Below, piece after piece: positions 1 to 5,244 of a DNA stretch of 9,042 nt; positions within the stretch are counted from its first letter, which is position 1; every line of letters starts with the position of its first letter. The notes beneath the pieces were generated by a model that made no database searches, was not told where the DNA came from, and saw only the letters and a program-made list of their open reading frames with translations. Source of the stretch: Desulfobulbaceae bacterium (lineage in GTDB: Bacteria; Desulfobacterota; Desulfobulbia; Desulfobulbales; Desulfocapsaceae); assembly GCA_024643445.1 (NCBI GenBank), contig JAHEMX010000110.1, positions 1-9,042 on the forward strand, in the 5' to 3' direction. A program made the translations under genes and the position numbers.

Positions 1-47
1 TTGGTAACGTCTTTTAAATCTACAATCCTGGAGCTTGCCGTTGTCAT
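1..47 (-). CDS. ABC transporter ATP-binding protein, N-terminal fragment (cut by window edge)
   Basis: An ATG at 47-45 on the minus strand opens a frame that runs off the left end after 15 complete codons, reading MTTASSRIVDLKDVT. The segment IVDLKDVT followed by Lys or Asn is the usual first beta-strand of importer ATPases, which precedes the Walker A motif (outside this window). It starts 33 bases after the stop of the substrate-binding protein gene on the same strand, which is the normal gene order for sugar-type ABC importer operons. A weak AAGAGA sequence about 8 bases upstream could serve as ribosome binding site. The call rests on 15 residues plus context. It would be refuted if the continuation had no Walker A motif. 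Confidence 0.6.
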   Translation of the reverse strand, partial: MTTASSRIVDLKDVT

Positions 48-80
48 GGATTGATCTCTTAACAAAACATTGTTGCTCGG

Positions 81-1091
81 TTATTTGCCGGCAACAACCT
101 TCTTGGAGTCCTCAAGAGAGTATTCGACGTTAGCAACGCCGCCATTTTCGGTAGTAGCCAGATTCGTCTCCAGGTTGTCCTGATCGATCTGCAGAAATGG
201 AACGGTCAGGTCATGCGGTACCTTCTGGCCATCCAGAACCATCTGAGCAACCCAGAAGGCCAGGGTGGAAACTCCAGGGGCAATCGATACGGACATGGTT
301 TCGTAACCGTTGGCATCTTTTTGTTCTTTCCACCAGGTCAACTCATCAAAGCGGTTACCCATGATAATCAGAGGTATAGGACGACCGGCTGCCTTGAAGG
401 CCTGGGCGGCTCCGTATCCGTCGCCACCCTGGGTAACTACACCCTTTACTTCCGCCAAAGACGGCAGGATACCAGCGACAGCCTTCTGGGTTACGTCTTG
501 AGCCCAGTTACCGTGGACAGAACCGATAATCTTGAATTGCGCATGATTTGCAACTCCTTTATGGATACCGGCGCTGATTTCATCATCCACGAAAACACCG
601 GCAAGACCTCGTATTTCAAGCAAATTTCCACCGTCGGGGATACGTTTTGCCAGATAGTCGACCTGGATCTCGCCCATTTTTTTAAAGTCAACCGCGATAC
701 GGTAAGCGCAGGGCTCGGTAACGACACCGTCAAAAGATACAACGGTAATACCTGCGTCACAAGCCTGTTTCACAACGCCATTCAACGCATCCGGTGAAGC
801 GGCATTGAGCACGATAGCGTCATATCCTTGCAGGATCAGATTCTGAATCTGTGACGCCTGCTCGGTAACCTGATTCTCGGCCGTCGTAAAAGCGGGCGCC
901 TCGGCCACCACGCCGTCCTTTACCGCCTGGCTGGTGACTTTCGTCCAGCTCTTCAGCATGGACTGGCGCCAGGAGTTCCCGGCATAATTGTTGGACAGCG
1001 CAATTTTCTTTCCGGAAGTGTCGGCATTGGCGATTCCAGTTAACAGCGCAACACCGAGTAAAGCTGAAAGCAGTGCATTCTTTCTTAACAT
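81..1091 (-). CDS. Periplasmic substrate-binding protein of a sugar-type ABC importer
   Basis: This 336-residue protein should capture a small solute, probably a sugar or sugar-like compound, in the periplasm and deliver it to an ABC permease. Residues 1-23 form a classic Sec signal peptide: Lys/Arg start, a Leu/Ala-rich core, and an ANA|D cleavage site after Ala23. The mature part has the layout of the ribose/galactose-binding group (Peripla_BP_4): a first strand KKIALSNN, then QGYDAIVLNAASPDAL, ITVVSFDGVV, the second-lobe strand VVTQGGDGYGAAQAFKAAG, and IIMGNRFDEL near the ligand cleft. Its length is normal for the family. The ATG has an excellent AAGGAGG site about 6 bases upstream (1100-1106 in plus coordinates). 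The next gene downstream looks like an importer ATPase, and a GntR regulator is divergent. The ligand cannot be read from the sequence. Confidence 0.93.
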   Translation of the reverse strand: MLRKNALLSALLGVALLTGIANADTSGKKIALSNNYAGNSWRQSMLKSWTKVTSQAVKDGVVAEAPAFTTAENQVTEQASQIQNLILQGYDAIVLNAASPDALNGVVKQACDAGITVVSFDGVVTEPCAYRIAVDFKKMGEIQVDYLAKRIPDGGNLLEIRGLAGVFVDDEISAGIHKGVANHAQFKIIGSVHGNWAQDVTQKAVAGILPSLAEVKGVVTQGGDGYGAAQAFKAAGRPIPLIIMGNRFDELTWWKEQKDANGYETMSVSIAPGVSTLAFWVAQMVLDGQKVPHDLTVPFLQIDQDNLETNLATTENGGVANVEYSLEDSKKVVAGK

Positions 1092-1120
1092 GTTGATCCT
1101 CCTTGTCGTGAGGTTATTGG

Positions 1121-1150
1121 GTTATATGGTGCATGGGGTGAACACCTCAA
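1121..1150 (-). promoter_or_regulatory. Candidate sigma-70 promoter for the binding-protein operon
   Basis: On the minus strand, TTGAGG (plus 1145-1150, 4 of 6 matches to the -35 consensus) lies 18 bases from TATAAC (plus 1121-1126, 5 of 6 matches to the -10). Transcription would start around 1114, giving a leader of roughly 25 bases that contains the strong ribosome binding site. Position and spacing are good and the -35 match is moderate. Confidence 0.4.
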
Positions 1151-1230
1151 TCGAATACATCTTCTTAAATACATTGTGAATTTCAGGCCATCGACAACAC
1201 TTTGACAAAACGGAATATAATACGGGAATG

Positions 1231-1257
1231 TGACGCCCCTGAAGGGAGTCATTTTTT
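1231..1257 (+). terminator. Rho-independent terminator facing right, with no gene upstream of it
   Basis: TGACGCCC (1231-1238) pairs with GGGAGTCA (1244-1251) with one mismatched pair around a 5-base loop, followed directly by six T residues (1252-1257). This is a good intrinsic terminator for plus-strand transcription, yet the gene to its left is on the minus strand. It may stop antisense transcription into the importer operon or end a very short RNA. A perfect TATAAT lies just upstream (1216-1221). Confidence 0.6.
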
Positions 1258-1352
1258 CTCTGTGGTAAGCAAAACACAATGACACCATAGGCCTTCGAGC
1301 GAAAAAACCGGTATTTTCATAGAAATCGATAACGTTCGACGCACCCATCTGC

Positions 1353-1374
1353 TGTACTATTGACCTATAGTACA
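1353..1374. promoter_or_regulatory. Candidate operator: 8+8 inverted repeat TGTACTAT/ATAGTACA
   Basis: TGTACTAT (1353-1360) and ATAGTACA (1367-1374) are perfect inverted copies separated by six bases, giving a 22-base dyad in the middle of the divergent gap. Dimeric GntR/FCD regulators bind such dyads, and the adjacent gene encodes one. Part of the arm recurs as GTACTATT at 1656-1663, close to the start of the regulator gene. The symmetry is seen directly and the binding partner is inferred. Confidence 0.5.
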
Positions 1375-1556
1375 TCTCTATTTGTCTGTCAATATGTTTC
1401 CCCGTTAGACCGCCCAGCCCCTTTTCAGGGTAGAAAATCTTGCAACAACAATCTATGCGAAACAATAACATATAATATCAAAAAGTTAACAGTAAGGTTC
1501 TAGCCGAACAACTTTTTACTGCTGCGCTGTTACCATAGGAGTGGAACCGTAAAAAA

Positions 1557-1573
1557 CGTACATATCGTACATA
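1557..1573 (+). repeat. Two tandem CGTACATA copies upstream of the GntR gene
   Basis: CGTACATA occurs at 1557-1564 and again at 1566-1573, a 9-base period, and is followed at once by AATACATT (1573-1580). The copies share the TACA core of the dyad at 1353-1374. They lie just upstream of a weak promoter candidate for the regulator gene (TTGCGT 1589-1594, 17-base spacer, TACGAT 1612-1617). They could be activator or repressor half-sites. Confidence 0.45.
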
Positions 1574-1688
1574 ATACATTTTATAGCGTTGCGTTTGCAT
1601 AAAAATCAAGGTACGATGAGCGCATTAGAGAGCGGGAAATATCGGGACATGCGCGGTACTATTCAGACATCGGCTTCTTGCTAGGCAA

Positions 1689-2738
1689 ATGAACCGAAAA
1701 TCAAATAATGAGAGAGCAAACATCTCAAAGGACTCGCGAACCGGCGGGAACCTCCCCAACAGATCGGTCCCGCTGTACCGGAAAGTGGTTGATCATATTC
1801 GATCCTGCATTCAACAGGATGTCCTCACCAATCGGGTAATGATCACGGAGTCTGATTTGAGCAGAATATTCAACATCAGCCGTACCCCGGCACGGCAGGC
1901 CCTGGTGCAACTGGAAAAAGAAAAGCTCATCCGGCACAGGCACCCGCGCGGGTATGTTGTTGGCCCCCACGCAGACGGGACGTTGCGGAAACTGGTCCCG
2001 GACATGCTCCACCTTTCTTCGGGGCAGGATTTTCCCCACCCCGTAAAAGAATGGGAAAGCGTCTACGATAAAATCGAAAGTGAGGTCATCAGGCAGTCAA
2101 TTCTTTCAGAGTGCCAGCTTAACGTTGTTTCTCTTGCAAAGTTCTATAATTGCAGTCGCGGAACTATTCACAAGGTTCTTTATAAACTTCAAGGCAGCGG
2201 CCTCGTTCAGCAACAATATCAATCAAGATGGACGATTGTTCTGCTGGATGACAAACGGCTCGATGCTATTTTCGACGTACGAAGCTGGCTCGAGCCGAAT
2301 TTATTGGCTCAGGCGGTGCCGCAGATTCCGGCAGGACTAGTAGAAGAGATGATCGGCCGCCATAAAAACGTACTCTCGAGATACCCTGGCACAACGAGTG
2401 GTGAAATGAATGAGCTTGAACTTGACATGCATGAGAGACTGCTGCACTACGCTGACAACACTGTTGCAATGGTCGCTCTGCGATCGGCTAAAGCGTGTTT
2501 GATTTCGAGCAAGCATATCATTGCCTCAAAAGAAGTTCCGCTGGAAAGCAATGATCCTTTTATCGAGGAACATATCAGTATCCTTGAGGCAATCAGTCGT
2601 CAGAACAGGGATGAGAGCAAGCTGAGGCTGCAGGCTCATCTACTTAAATCACGGATGAAGGTGAGAGACCGCCTGAGGCGGTTTCGTGAAGTCGTCCAGG
2701 CAAACCCGACAGATTTCATGAACCCCTGGGCAACCTAG
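1689..2738 (+). CDS. GntR/FCD-family transcriptional regulator with two tandem winged-helix domains
   Basis: This 349-residue protein is probably a ligand-responsive DNA-binding regulator of the divergent importer operon and perhaps of the genes downstream. Residues about 29-93 form a standard GntR winged helix, with ITESDLSRIFNISRTPARQA and wing RHRHPRGYVV. Residues about 122-186 form a second one of the same type: NVVSLAKFYNCSRGTIHKVL, then a GLVQQQYQSRWTIV wing. Residues about 187-330 match an all-helical FCD ligand domain, with RLDAIFDVRSWLEPNLLA at its start. Likely metal or ligand residues are Glu244, His248, His295 and His317; the first is usually Asp. Typical FCD regulators have one winged helix and about 220-250 residues, so the extra 100 residues are accounted for by the second domain. 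The ribosome binding site is weak (AGG only), and the ATG is the only sensible start ahead of the first domain. The ligand is unknown. Confidence 0.88.
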   Translation: MNRKSNNERANISKDSRTGGNLPNRSVPLYRKVVDHIRSCIQQDVLTNRVMITESDLSRIFNISRTPARQALVQLEKEKLIRHRHPRGYVVGPHADGTLRKLVPDMLHLSSGQDFPHPVKEWESVYDKIESEVIRQSILSECQLNVVSLAKFYNCSRGTIHKVLYKLQGSGLVQQQYQSRWTIVLLDDKRLDAIFDVRSWLEPNLLAQAVPQIPAGLVEEMIGRHKNVLSRYPGTTSGEMNELELDMHERLLHYADNTVAMVALRSAKACLISSKHIIASKEVPLESNDPFIEEHISILEAISRQNRDESKLRLQAHLLKSRMKVRDRLRRFREVVQANPTDFMNPWAT

Positions 2739-2838
2739 TTCCTGATTACTTCATGAGCAAATGAAACATCAGTAAAAGCCTGCTCGACTGACAATTTCCA
2801 ATTACCTGTCTGGCATCACACGTCAGCGAATTGGTTCT

Positions 2839-2856
2839 ATCAATAGTTGTATTGAT
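2839..2856. promoter_or_regulatory. Inverted repeat ATCAATA-GTTG-TATTGAT upstream of the hydrolase gene
   Basis: Perfect 7-base arms around a 4-base centre lie 29 bases before the ATG of the hydrolase gene, just ahead of its AGGAG site (2875-2879). It could be an operator or a leader stem-loop. No clear promoter was found in the 147-base gap (2739-2885), so the hydrolase may be read from the regulator's transcript or from a promoter I cannot recognise. There is no T tract, so it is not an intrinsic terminator. Confidence 0.4.
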
Positions 2857-2885
2857 TCCCCTTCCGAAAAAAAAGGAGAAAAGCC

Positions 2886-3614
2886 ATGGGAAAAGCGAAA
2901 ATTACCTGGATAGGACACGCCTCGGTATCCGTTGAATTCGACGGCCGGATTATTTATTTCGACCCCTGGCTGGATGATAATCCAGTATCAACCATCAAAA
3001 CAAGTCAGGTCGAGAAGGCTACAGCCATTTGCGTGACACATGGACATATCGACCATATTGGTGATTCATTTCAACTCGTTCGACAAACAGGAGCAAAACT
3101 TATCTGTACACCAGAACTGGGATTTTATGCCGAATCGAAAGGTCTGCAGGAAGGGGTAGAGGTTTACGGGTTGAATACCGGAGGCAGTTGGCAGCAGGAA
3201 GGCTTTATCATTACAATGGTTCCCGCATCGCACACATCGGAAATTATGGGAGACGGCTGGGTGAATGGACCGATTCAACCTGGTTCCGGTGCTGTTGGCT
3301 ATATCCTTGAGATTAATAACGGTCCGACGGTGTATTTCTCCGGAGACACCGGTGTCTGTGCTGACATGGCAATCATAAGGGATCTTTATCGCCCGGAGGT
3401 TGCTATCATGGCAGCCGGGGGTAAATATAACATGGGCTACCGTGAAGCAGCCTACGCAGCGGGACTGATTCTGCCGGAGCATGTCATTCCGATCCATCAC
3501 GGCACTTTTGAGGAACAGCAGTTAAACATGGATAAGCTGGAAAAGGAGATGAAAGTTCGGGCACCGAAAACAAAGCTTATCCGCATCAGGCCAGGCGAAA
3601 GTTTCCTTTGCTAG
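2886..3614 (+). CDS. UPF0173-type metal-dependent hydrolase (metallo-beta-lactamase fold)
   Basis: This 242-residue cytoplasmic protein belongs to the YtkL/UlaG-like branch of the metallo-beta-lactamase fold. Members are predicted metal-dependent hydrolases and the biochemical substrate of most is unknown. It opens with the branch hallmark ITWIGHASV (His11) and FDPWLDDNP (25-33). The metal ligands are clear: THGHIDHIGD (His52, His54, Asp56, His57), ASHTSE (His116), FSGDTG (Asp154) and IPIHHGTF (His204/His205). Length is normal for the family (about 225-245). The ATG follows a good AGGAG site. The setting, behind a GntR regulator and opposite a sugar-type importer, recalls UlaG, a lactonase of ascorbate catabolism in the same fold. 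A role on a lactone or phosphoester intermediate is possible but is inference only. Confidence 0.9.
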   Translation: MGKAKITWIGHASVSVEFDGRIIYFDPWLDDNPVSTIKTSQVEKATAICVTHGHIDHIGDSFQLVRQTGAKLICTPELGFYAESKGLQEGVEVYGLNTGGSWQQEGFIITMVPASHTSEIMGDGWVNGPIQPGSGAVGYILEINNGPTVYFSGDTGVCADMAIIRDLYRPEVAIMAAGGKYNMGYREAAYAAGLILPEHVIPIHHGTFEEQQLNMDKLEKEMKVRAPKTKLIRIRPGESFLC

Positions 3615-3628
3615 GAGCCTGTTGGAAA

Positions 3629-3682
3629 ATGGAGTTTTTCCTGCCCGGCCTTGCCGGCCACCTGAACCGGAGACCATTATGA
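3629..3682 (+). CDS. Possible 17-codon coupled leader ORF before the ABM gene (tentative)
   Basis: ATG at 3629 opens MEFFLPGLAGHLNRRPL and stops at TGA 3680-3682, overlapping the ATG of the ABM gene at 3679 (ATGA). An AGGAG site (3613-3617), itself overlapping the hydrolase stop codon, lies 11 bases upstream, which is rather far. The stretch also contains two stem-loops, GGAAAA/TTTTCC (3624-3641) and CCGGC/GCCGG (3645-3657), either of which could explain it as non-coding. It may be chance. Confidence 0.15.
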   Translation: MEFFLPGLAGHLNRRPL

Positions 3683-3969
3683 TCGAATTGCATATTTACC
3701 TTGAACCGCACGATGGAAAAGAAAAAGAACTGGAAAATGTATACCTGACAGAATTTGCGGTCGGGATAAAAATACAGCAAGGGTTTCGACGCACAACCCT
3801 GTTAAAGAAACGAGATGCCTTAAGGGAATATCAGATAAACATCGAATTTGAGAGCGAATCGCTCAGGCTGAAATGGGTAAAGTCCAGAGAGCACACAGAA
3901 ATATGGCCGAAAGTCGCTTCGCTTTGTCAAAGCATTTCCTGGGCCGGTTTTGACACGGTGACGAAATAG
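3679..3969 (+). CDS. Small ABM-domain (antibiotic biosynthesis monooxygenase-like) protein
   Basis: This 96-residue protein has the pattern of a single dimeric alpha-beta barrel of the ABM type: strand IELHIYLEP, the helix DGKEKELENVYLTEFAVGI, QGFRRTTLLKK, the strand YQINIEFESES, the helix RLKWVKSREHTEIWPKVAS and a final SWAGFD. Family members act on quinones, polyketides or haem, or have no known activity. The substrate here cannot be told. I chose the ATG at 3679, with CGGAG (3668-3672) 6 bases upstream, because the domain starts at once. A TTG at 3622 would add 19 low-complexity residues rich in Pro and Arg and is unlikely. The gene starts 64 bases after the hydrolase gene on the same strand, so the two are probably cotranscribed. 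Confidence 0.75.
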   Translation: MIELHIYLEPHDGKEKELENVYLTEFAVGIKIQQGFRRTTLLKKRDALREYQINIEFESESLRLKWVKSREHTEIWPKVASLCQSISWAGFDTVTK

Positions 3970-4072
3970 GCGCCTGCAAACCGCACCAACTCAAACTGCT
4001 GCCATACAGGCGGCTCAAAAGGCGAACCCGAGAACCTGTTGAGCCTATGCTTGCCAGCGTTTTGGCGGGCAA

Positions 4073-4099
4073 ACCAGGATTTCCGGCCGCTTTCCTGGT
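4073..4099. other. Stem-loop between convergent genes, possible terminator without T tract
   Basis: ACCAGGA (4073-4079) pairs with TCCTGGT (4093-4099) around a 13-base loop that contains the palindrome CGGCCG. It lies in the 142-base gap between the ABM gene and the convergent phosphatase gene. A second weak stem (TTGCC 4051-4055 with GGCAA 4068-4072) is next to it. Only three T residues follow on the minus strand and none on the plus strand, so intrinsic termination is uncertain. Confidence 0.3.
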
Positions 4100-4111
4100 C
4101 CCGGCAACTGC

Positions 4112-4960
4112 TCAGGTTAAAAGGGCGGGTTTCCGCCAATCGGTAGTGAAACCGTGCTTCTGCAGTATCCCGATCCCTTCATCCATATAGTTGCCGACCG
4201 AAGAAAGGCCGTGTGAATCATCGCCGGGGACAACGGCCAGATCAAGTTCGAGCGCCTGGTTCAAAATGGATGTCGTGATATACGGTTCATCCGCACCCTT
4301 GGCCAGGGCGCGGAGATTGAAATCCATGACCAGCCCCAGTGTTTGTATCAATTCCAGGTTCCGTCTGATTTTACCGGCGATTGCAGGCTGTTCCAGGCGG
4401 CGGCGATAGCCCGGATCAAAAAGACGGATCAGATCAAAATGCCCGACGACCGCCGGGCGCAATCGCTTGATCATGTCGTACTGCAGATCGAAATAGGCCG
4501 CATAGAGATTATCGACTCCGCCAACGGACTGCGCGGCCCGGTCATACATGTCCGGGGAATAATCAAAGTTGATATCGTTGACGAAATGGACGGAGCCGAC
4601 AATATAATCAGGCTTGAAGGTTTCGAGCAAACGCGGAACAAATGATTCATAGCCGCTATAGGTCTCAATTTCCATCGCGGCATACAAGGTAATCCTGTCA
4701 GCGTATTTCGCCTGCAGCCGGCGGCATTCAGCCATGTAGAAACCAAACCGCTCGAACAGGAACTCAGGAGTAAACCCTGCTTCCCGCTGGTCGGTATAAA
4801 GCAGTTCCAGGCTCAGGCCGGGAGCATGTTCGGTCACTCCTATCCAGGAAAATCCCTTTTCGATATAGGCCCTGACAATCTCCTCCAGGGAATCTTTTGC
4901 ATGGTTGCAGAACTGACCGCTATGCCCACCATGGACGGATACCTTCTCTATTGAATGCAT
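4112..4960 (-). CDS. HisJ-type histidinol-phosphatase (PHP domain)
   Basis: This 282-residue cytoplasmic enzyme is likely to hydrolyse histidinol phosphate to histidinol, the penultimate step of histidine synthesis. The PHP-domain metal ligands can be followed in order: SVHGGHSGQFC (His10, His13), VTEHAP (Glu44, His45), AAMEIE (Glu97), VGSVHF (His125), VVGHFDLIR (His174, Asp176), and PGDDSHGLSSVG (Asp248, His250). Length is usual for the HisJ branch (about 260-285). The first motif is HGGH rather than the plain HxH of many PHP proteins. The gene is alone, with no other his genes nearby, so a related phosphoesterase role cannot be excluded. No Shine-Dalgarno sequence precedes the ATG. A stop codon (plus 4976-4978) five codons upstream rules out a longer form with a normal start. 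TATAAG (plus 4975-4980) is a possible -10 that would give a nearly leaderless mRNA. Confidence 0.85.
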   Translation of the reverse strand: MHSIEKVSVHGGHSGQFCNHAKDSLEEIVRAYIEKGFSWIGVTEHAPGLSLELLYTDQREAGFTPEFLFERFGFYMAECRRLQAKYADRITLYAAMEIETYSGYESFVPRLLETFKPDYIVGSVHFVNDINFDYSPDMYDRAAQSVGGVDNLYAAYFDLQYDMIKRLRPAVVGHFDLIRLFDPGYRRRLEQPAIAGKIRRNLELIQTLGLVMDFNLRALAKGADEPYITTSILNQALELDLAVVPGDDSHGLSSVGNYMDEGIGILQKHGFTTDWRKPALLT

Positions 4961-5000
4961 TATAATCGTGTTTGCTTATAGTAGTTCCGGAATAAGTGTG

Positions 5001-5016
5001 GTACTGGAAACAGTAC
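5001..5016. repeat. Inverted repeat GTACTG-GAAA-CAGTAC in the divergent promoter gap
   Basis: Perfect 6-base arms around GAAA lie 41 bases upstream of the phosphatase start codon. It is close to the -35 zone for the possible phosphatase -10 (plus 4975-4980), so it may be an operator. A GAAA-loop hairpin in RNA is an alternative. The arms share GTACT with the elements near the GntR gene, but a link is not shown. Confidence 0.35.
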
Positions 5017-5069
5017 GCCGACTCGTCTCAGCCTGCCGGCACTTGATCGAAAATCAGGATCAGGCCTGC

Positions 5070-5098
5070 TTGATCATGCCTACTTACTAAAAAATAAT
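5070..5098 (+). promoter_or_regulatory. Candidate sigma-70 promoter for the micro-ORF and the ATPase-like gene
   Basis: TTGATC (5070-5075, 4 of 6) and AATAAT (5093-5098, 5 of 6) are separated by 17 bases. Transcription would start near 5105, giving a leader of about 80 bases before the micro-ORF at 5185. The -35 box overlaps a GATCA/TGATC-rich palindromic patch (5059-5075). Confidence 0.4.
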
Positions 5099-5117
5099 CT
5101 GTTTCACAAGAGAGCTT

Positions 5118-5137
5118 TCTGGCAGACAGGTGCCAGA
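5118..5137. repeat. Inverted repeat TCTGGCA-GACAGG-TGCCAGA in the predicted 5' leader
   Basis: Perfect 7-base arms around six bases sit about 13 bases downstream of the predicted start of transcription for the ATPase-like gene. As DNA it would be a roadblock-type operator and as RNA a leader hairpin. It has no T tract, so it is not a simple terminator. Confidence 0.4.
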
Positions 5138-5184
5138 GTTATCATAGGTGATTATTATCCAGACAGTACCTCCTGGAAAACAAA

Positions 5185-5244
5185 ATGAATCTCTTTGATG
5201 ATCATGTCGCACAAGCGGCAGAAAACTTCTTCAGCAAGCTATGA
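5185..5244 (+). CDS. 19-residue micro-ORF overlapping the next start codon (ATGA)
   Basis: ATG at 5185 reads MNLFDDHVAQAAENFFSKL and ends at TGA 5242-5244. The TGA shares ATGA with the first ATG of the downstream gene (5241). That gene has no ribosome binding site of its own, so coupled re-initiation is a reasonable model. The peptide is amphipathic and protein-like (Phe/Asp/Glu/Ala pattern), which suggests either a real leader peptide or the true N-terminus of the downstream protein separated by a frame change. Only a weak GGA lies upstream (5175-5177). Confidence 0.35.
   Translation: MNLFDDHVAQAAENFFSKL

Larger units (their letters stand above)
1092..1688. other. 597-base divergent regulatory gap between importer operon and GntR gene
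   Basis: I see no convincing gene here. A 128-codon open frame on the minus strand (1085-1471) runs through the ribosome binding site and promoter of the binding-protein gene and resembles nothing, so it was rejected. The gap is AT-rich and holds an intrinsic terminator facing right (1231-1257), an 8+8 inverted repeat (1353-1374), a perfect TATAAT at 1471-1476 pointing toward the GntR gene but with no good -35, a small stem-loop (CAGTAA at 1490-1495 pairing with TTACTG at 1516-1521) and two adjacent CGTACATA copies (1557-1573). The core TACAT occurs six times, all on the plus strand (1156, 1170, 1371, 1559, 1568, 1575). The octamer GTACTATT occurs twice (1354 and 1656). This density suggests a multi-site control region. 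Confidence 0.6.

Noticed and set aside
213..797. 194-codon open frame on the plus strand inside the binding-protein gene
   Set aside because: It is fully antisense to a well-supported gene, has no ribosome binding site and reads as low-quality protein, so it is a shadow of the real reading frame.
1202..1221. TTGACA and TATAAT boxes, both perfect, on the plus strand
   Set aside because: The two boxes are only 8 bases apart, too close to act as one sigma-70 promoter. The TATAAT was kept only with the TCGACA at 1191.
1085..1471. 128-codon open frame on the minus strand upstream of the binding-protein gene
   Set aside because: It covers the promoter, ribosome binding site and start of that gene, spans the orphan terminator, and shows no domain features.
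3927..4139. 70-codon minus-strand frame between the convergent genes
   Set aside because: It overlaps the 3' ends of both neighbours, has no ribosome binding site, and its translation is basic and unstructured without any recognised motif.
5051..5075. GATCA/TGATC-rich patch as a possible terminator for the minus strand
   Set aside because: The pairing GATCA/TGATC is short and followed only by ATTTT after extra bases. It lies upstream of the phosphatase gene, where a terminator is not expected.
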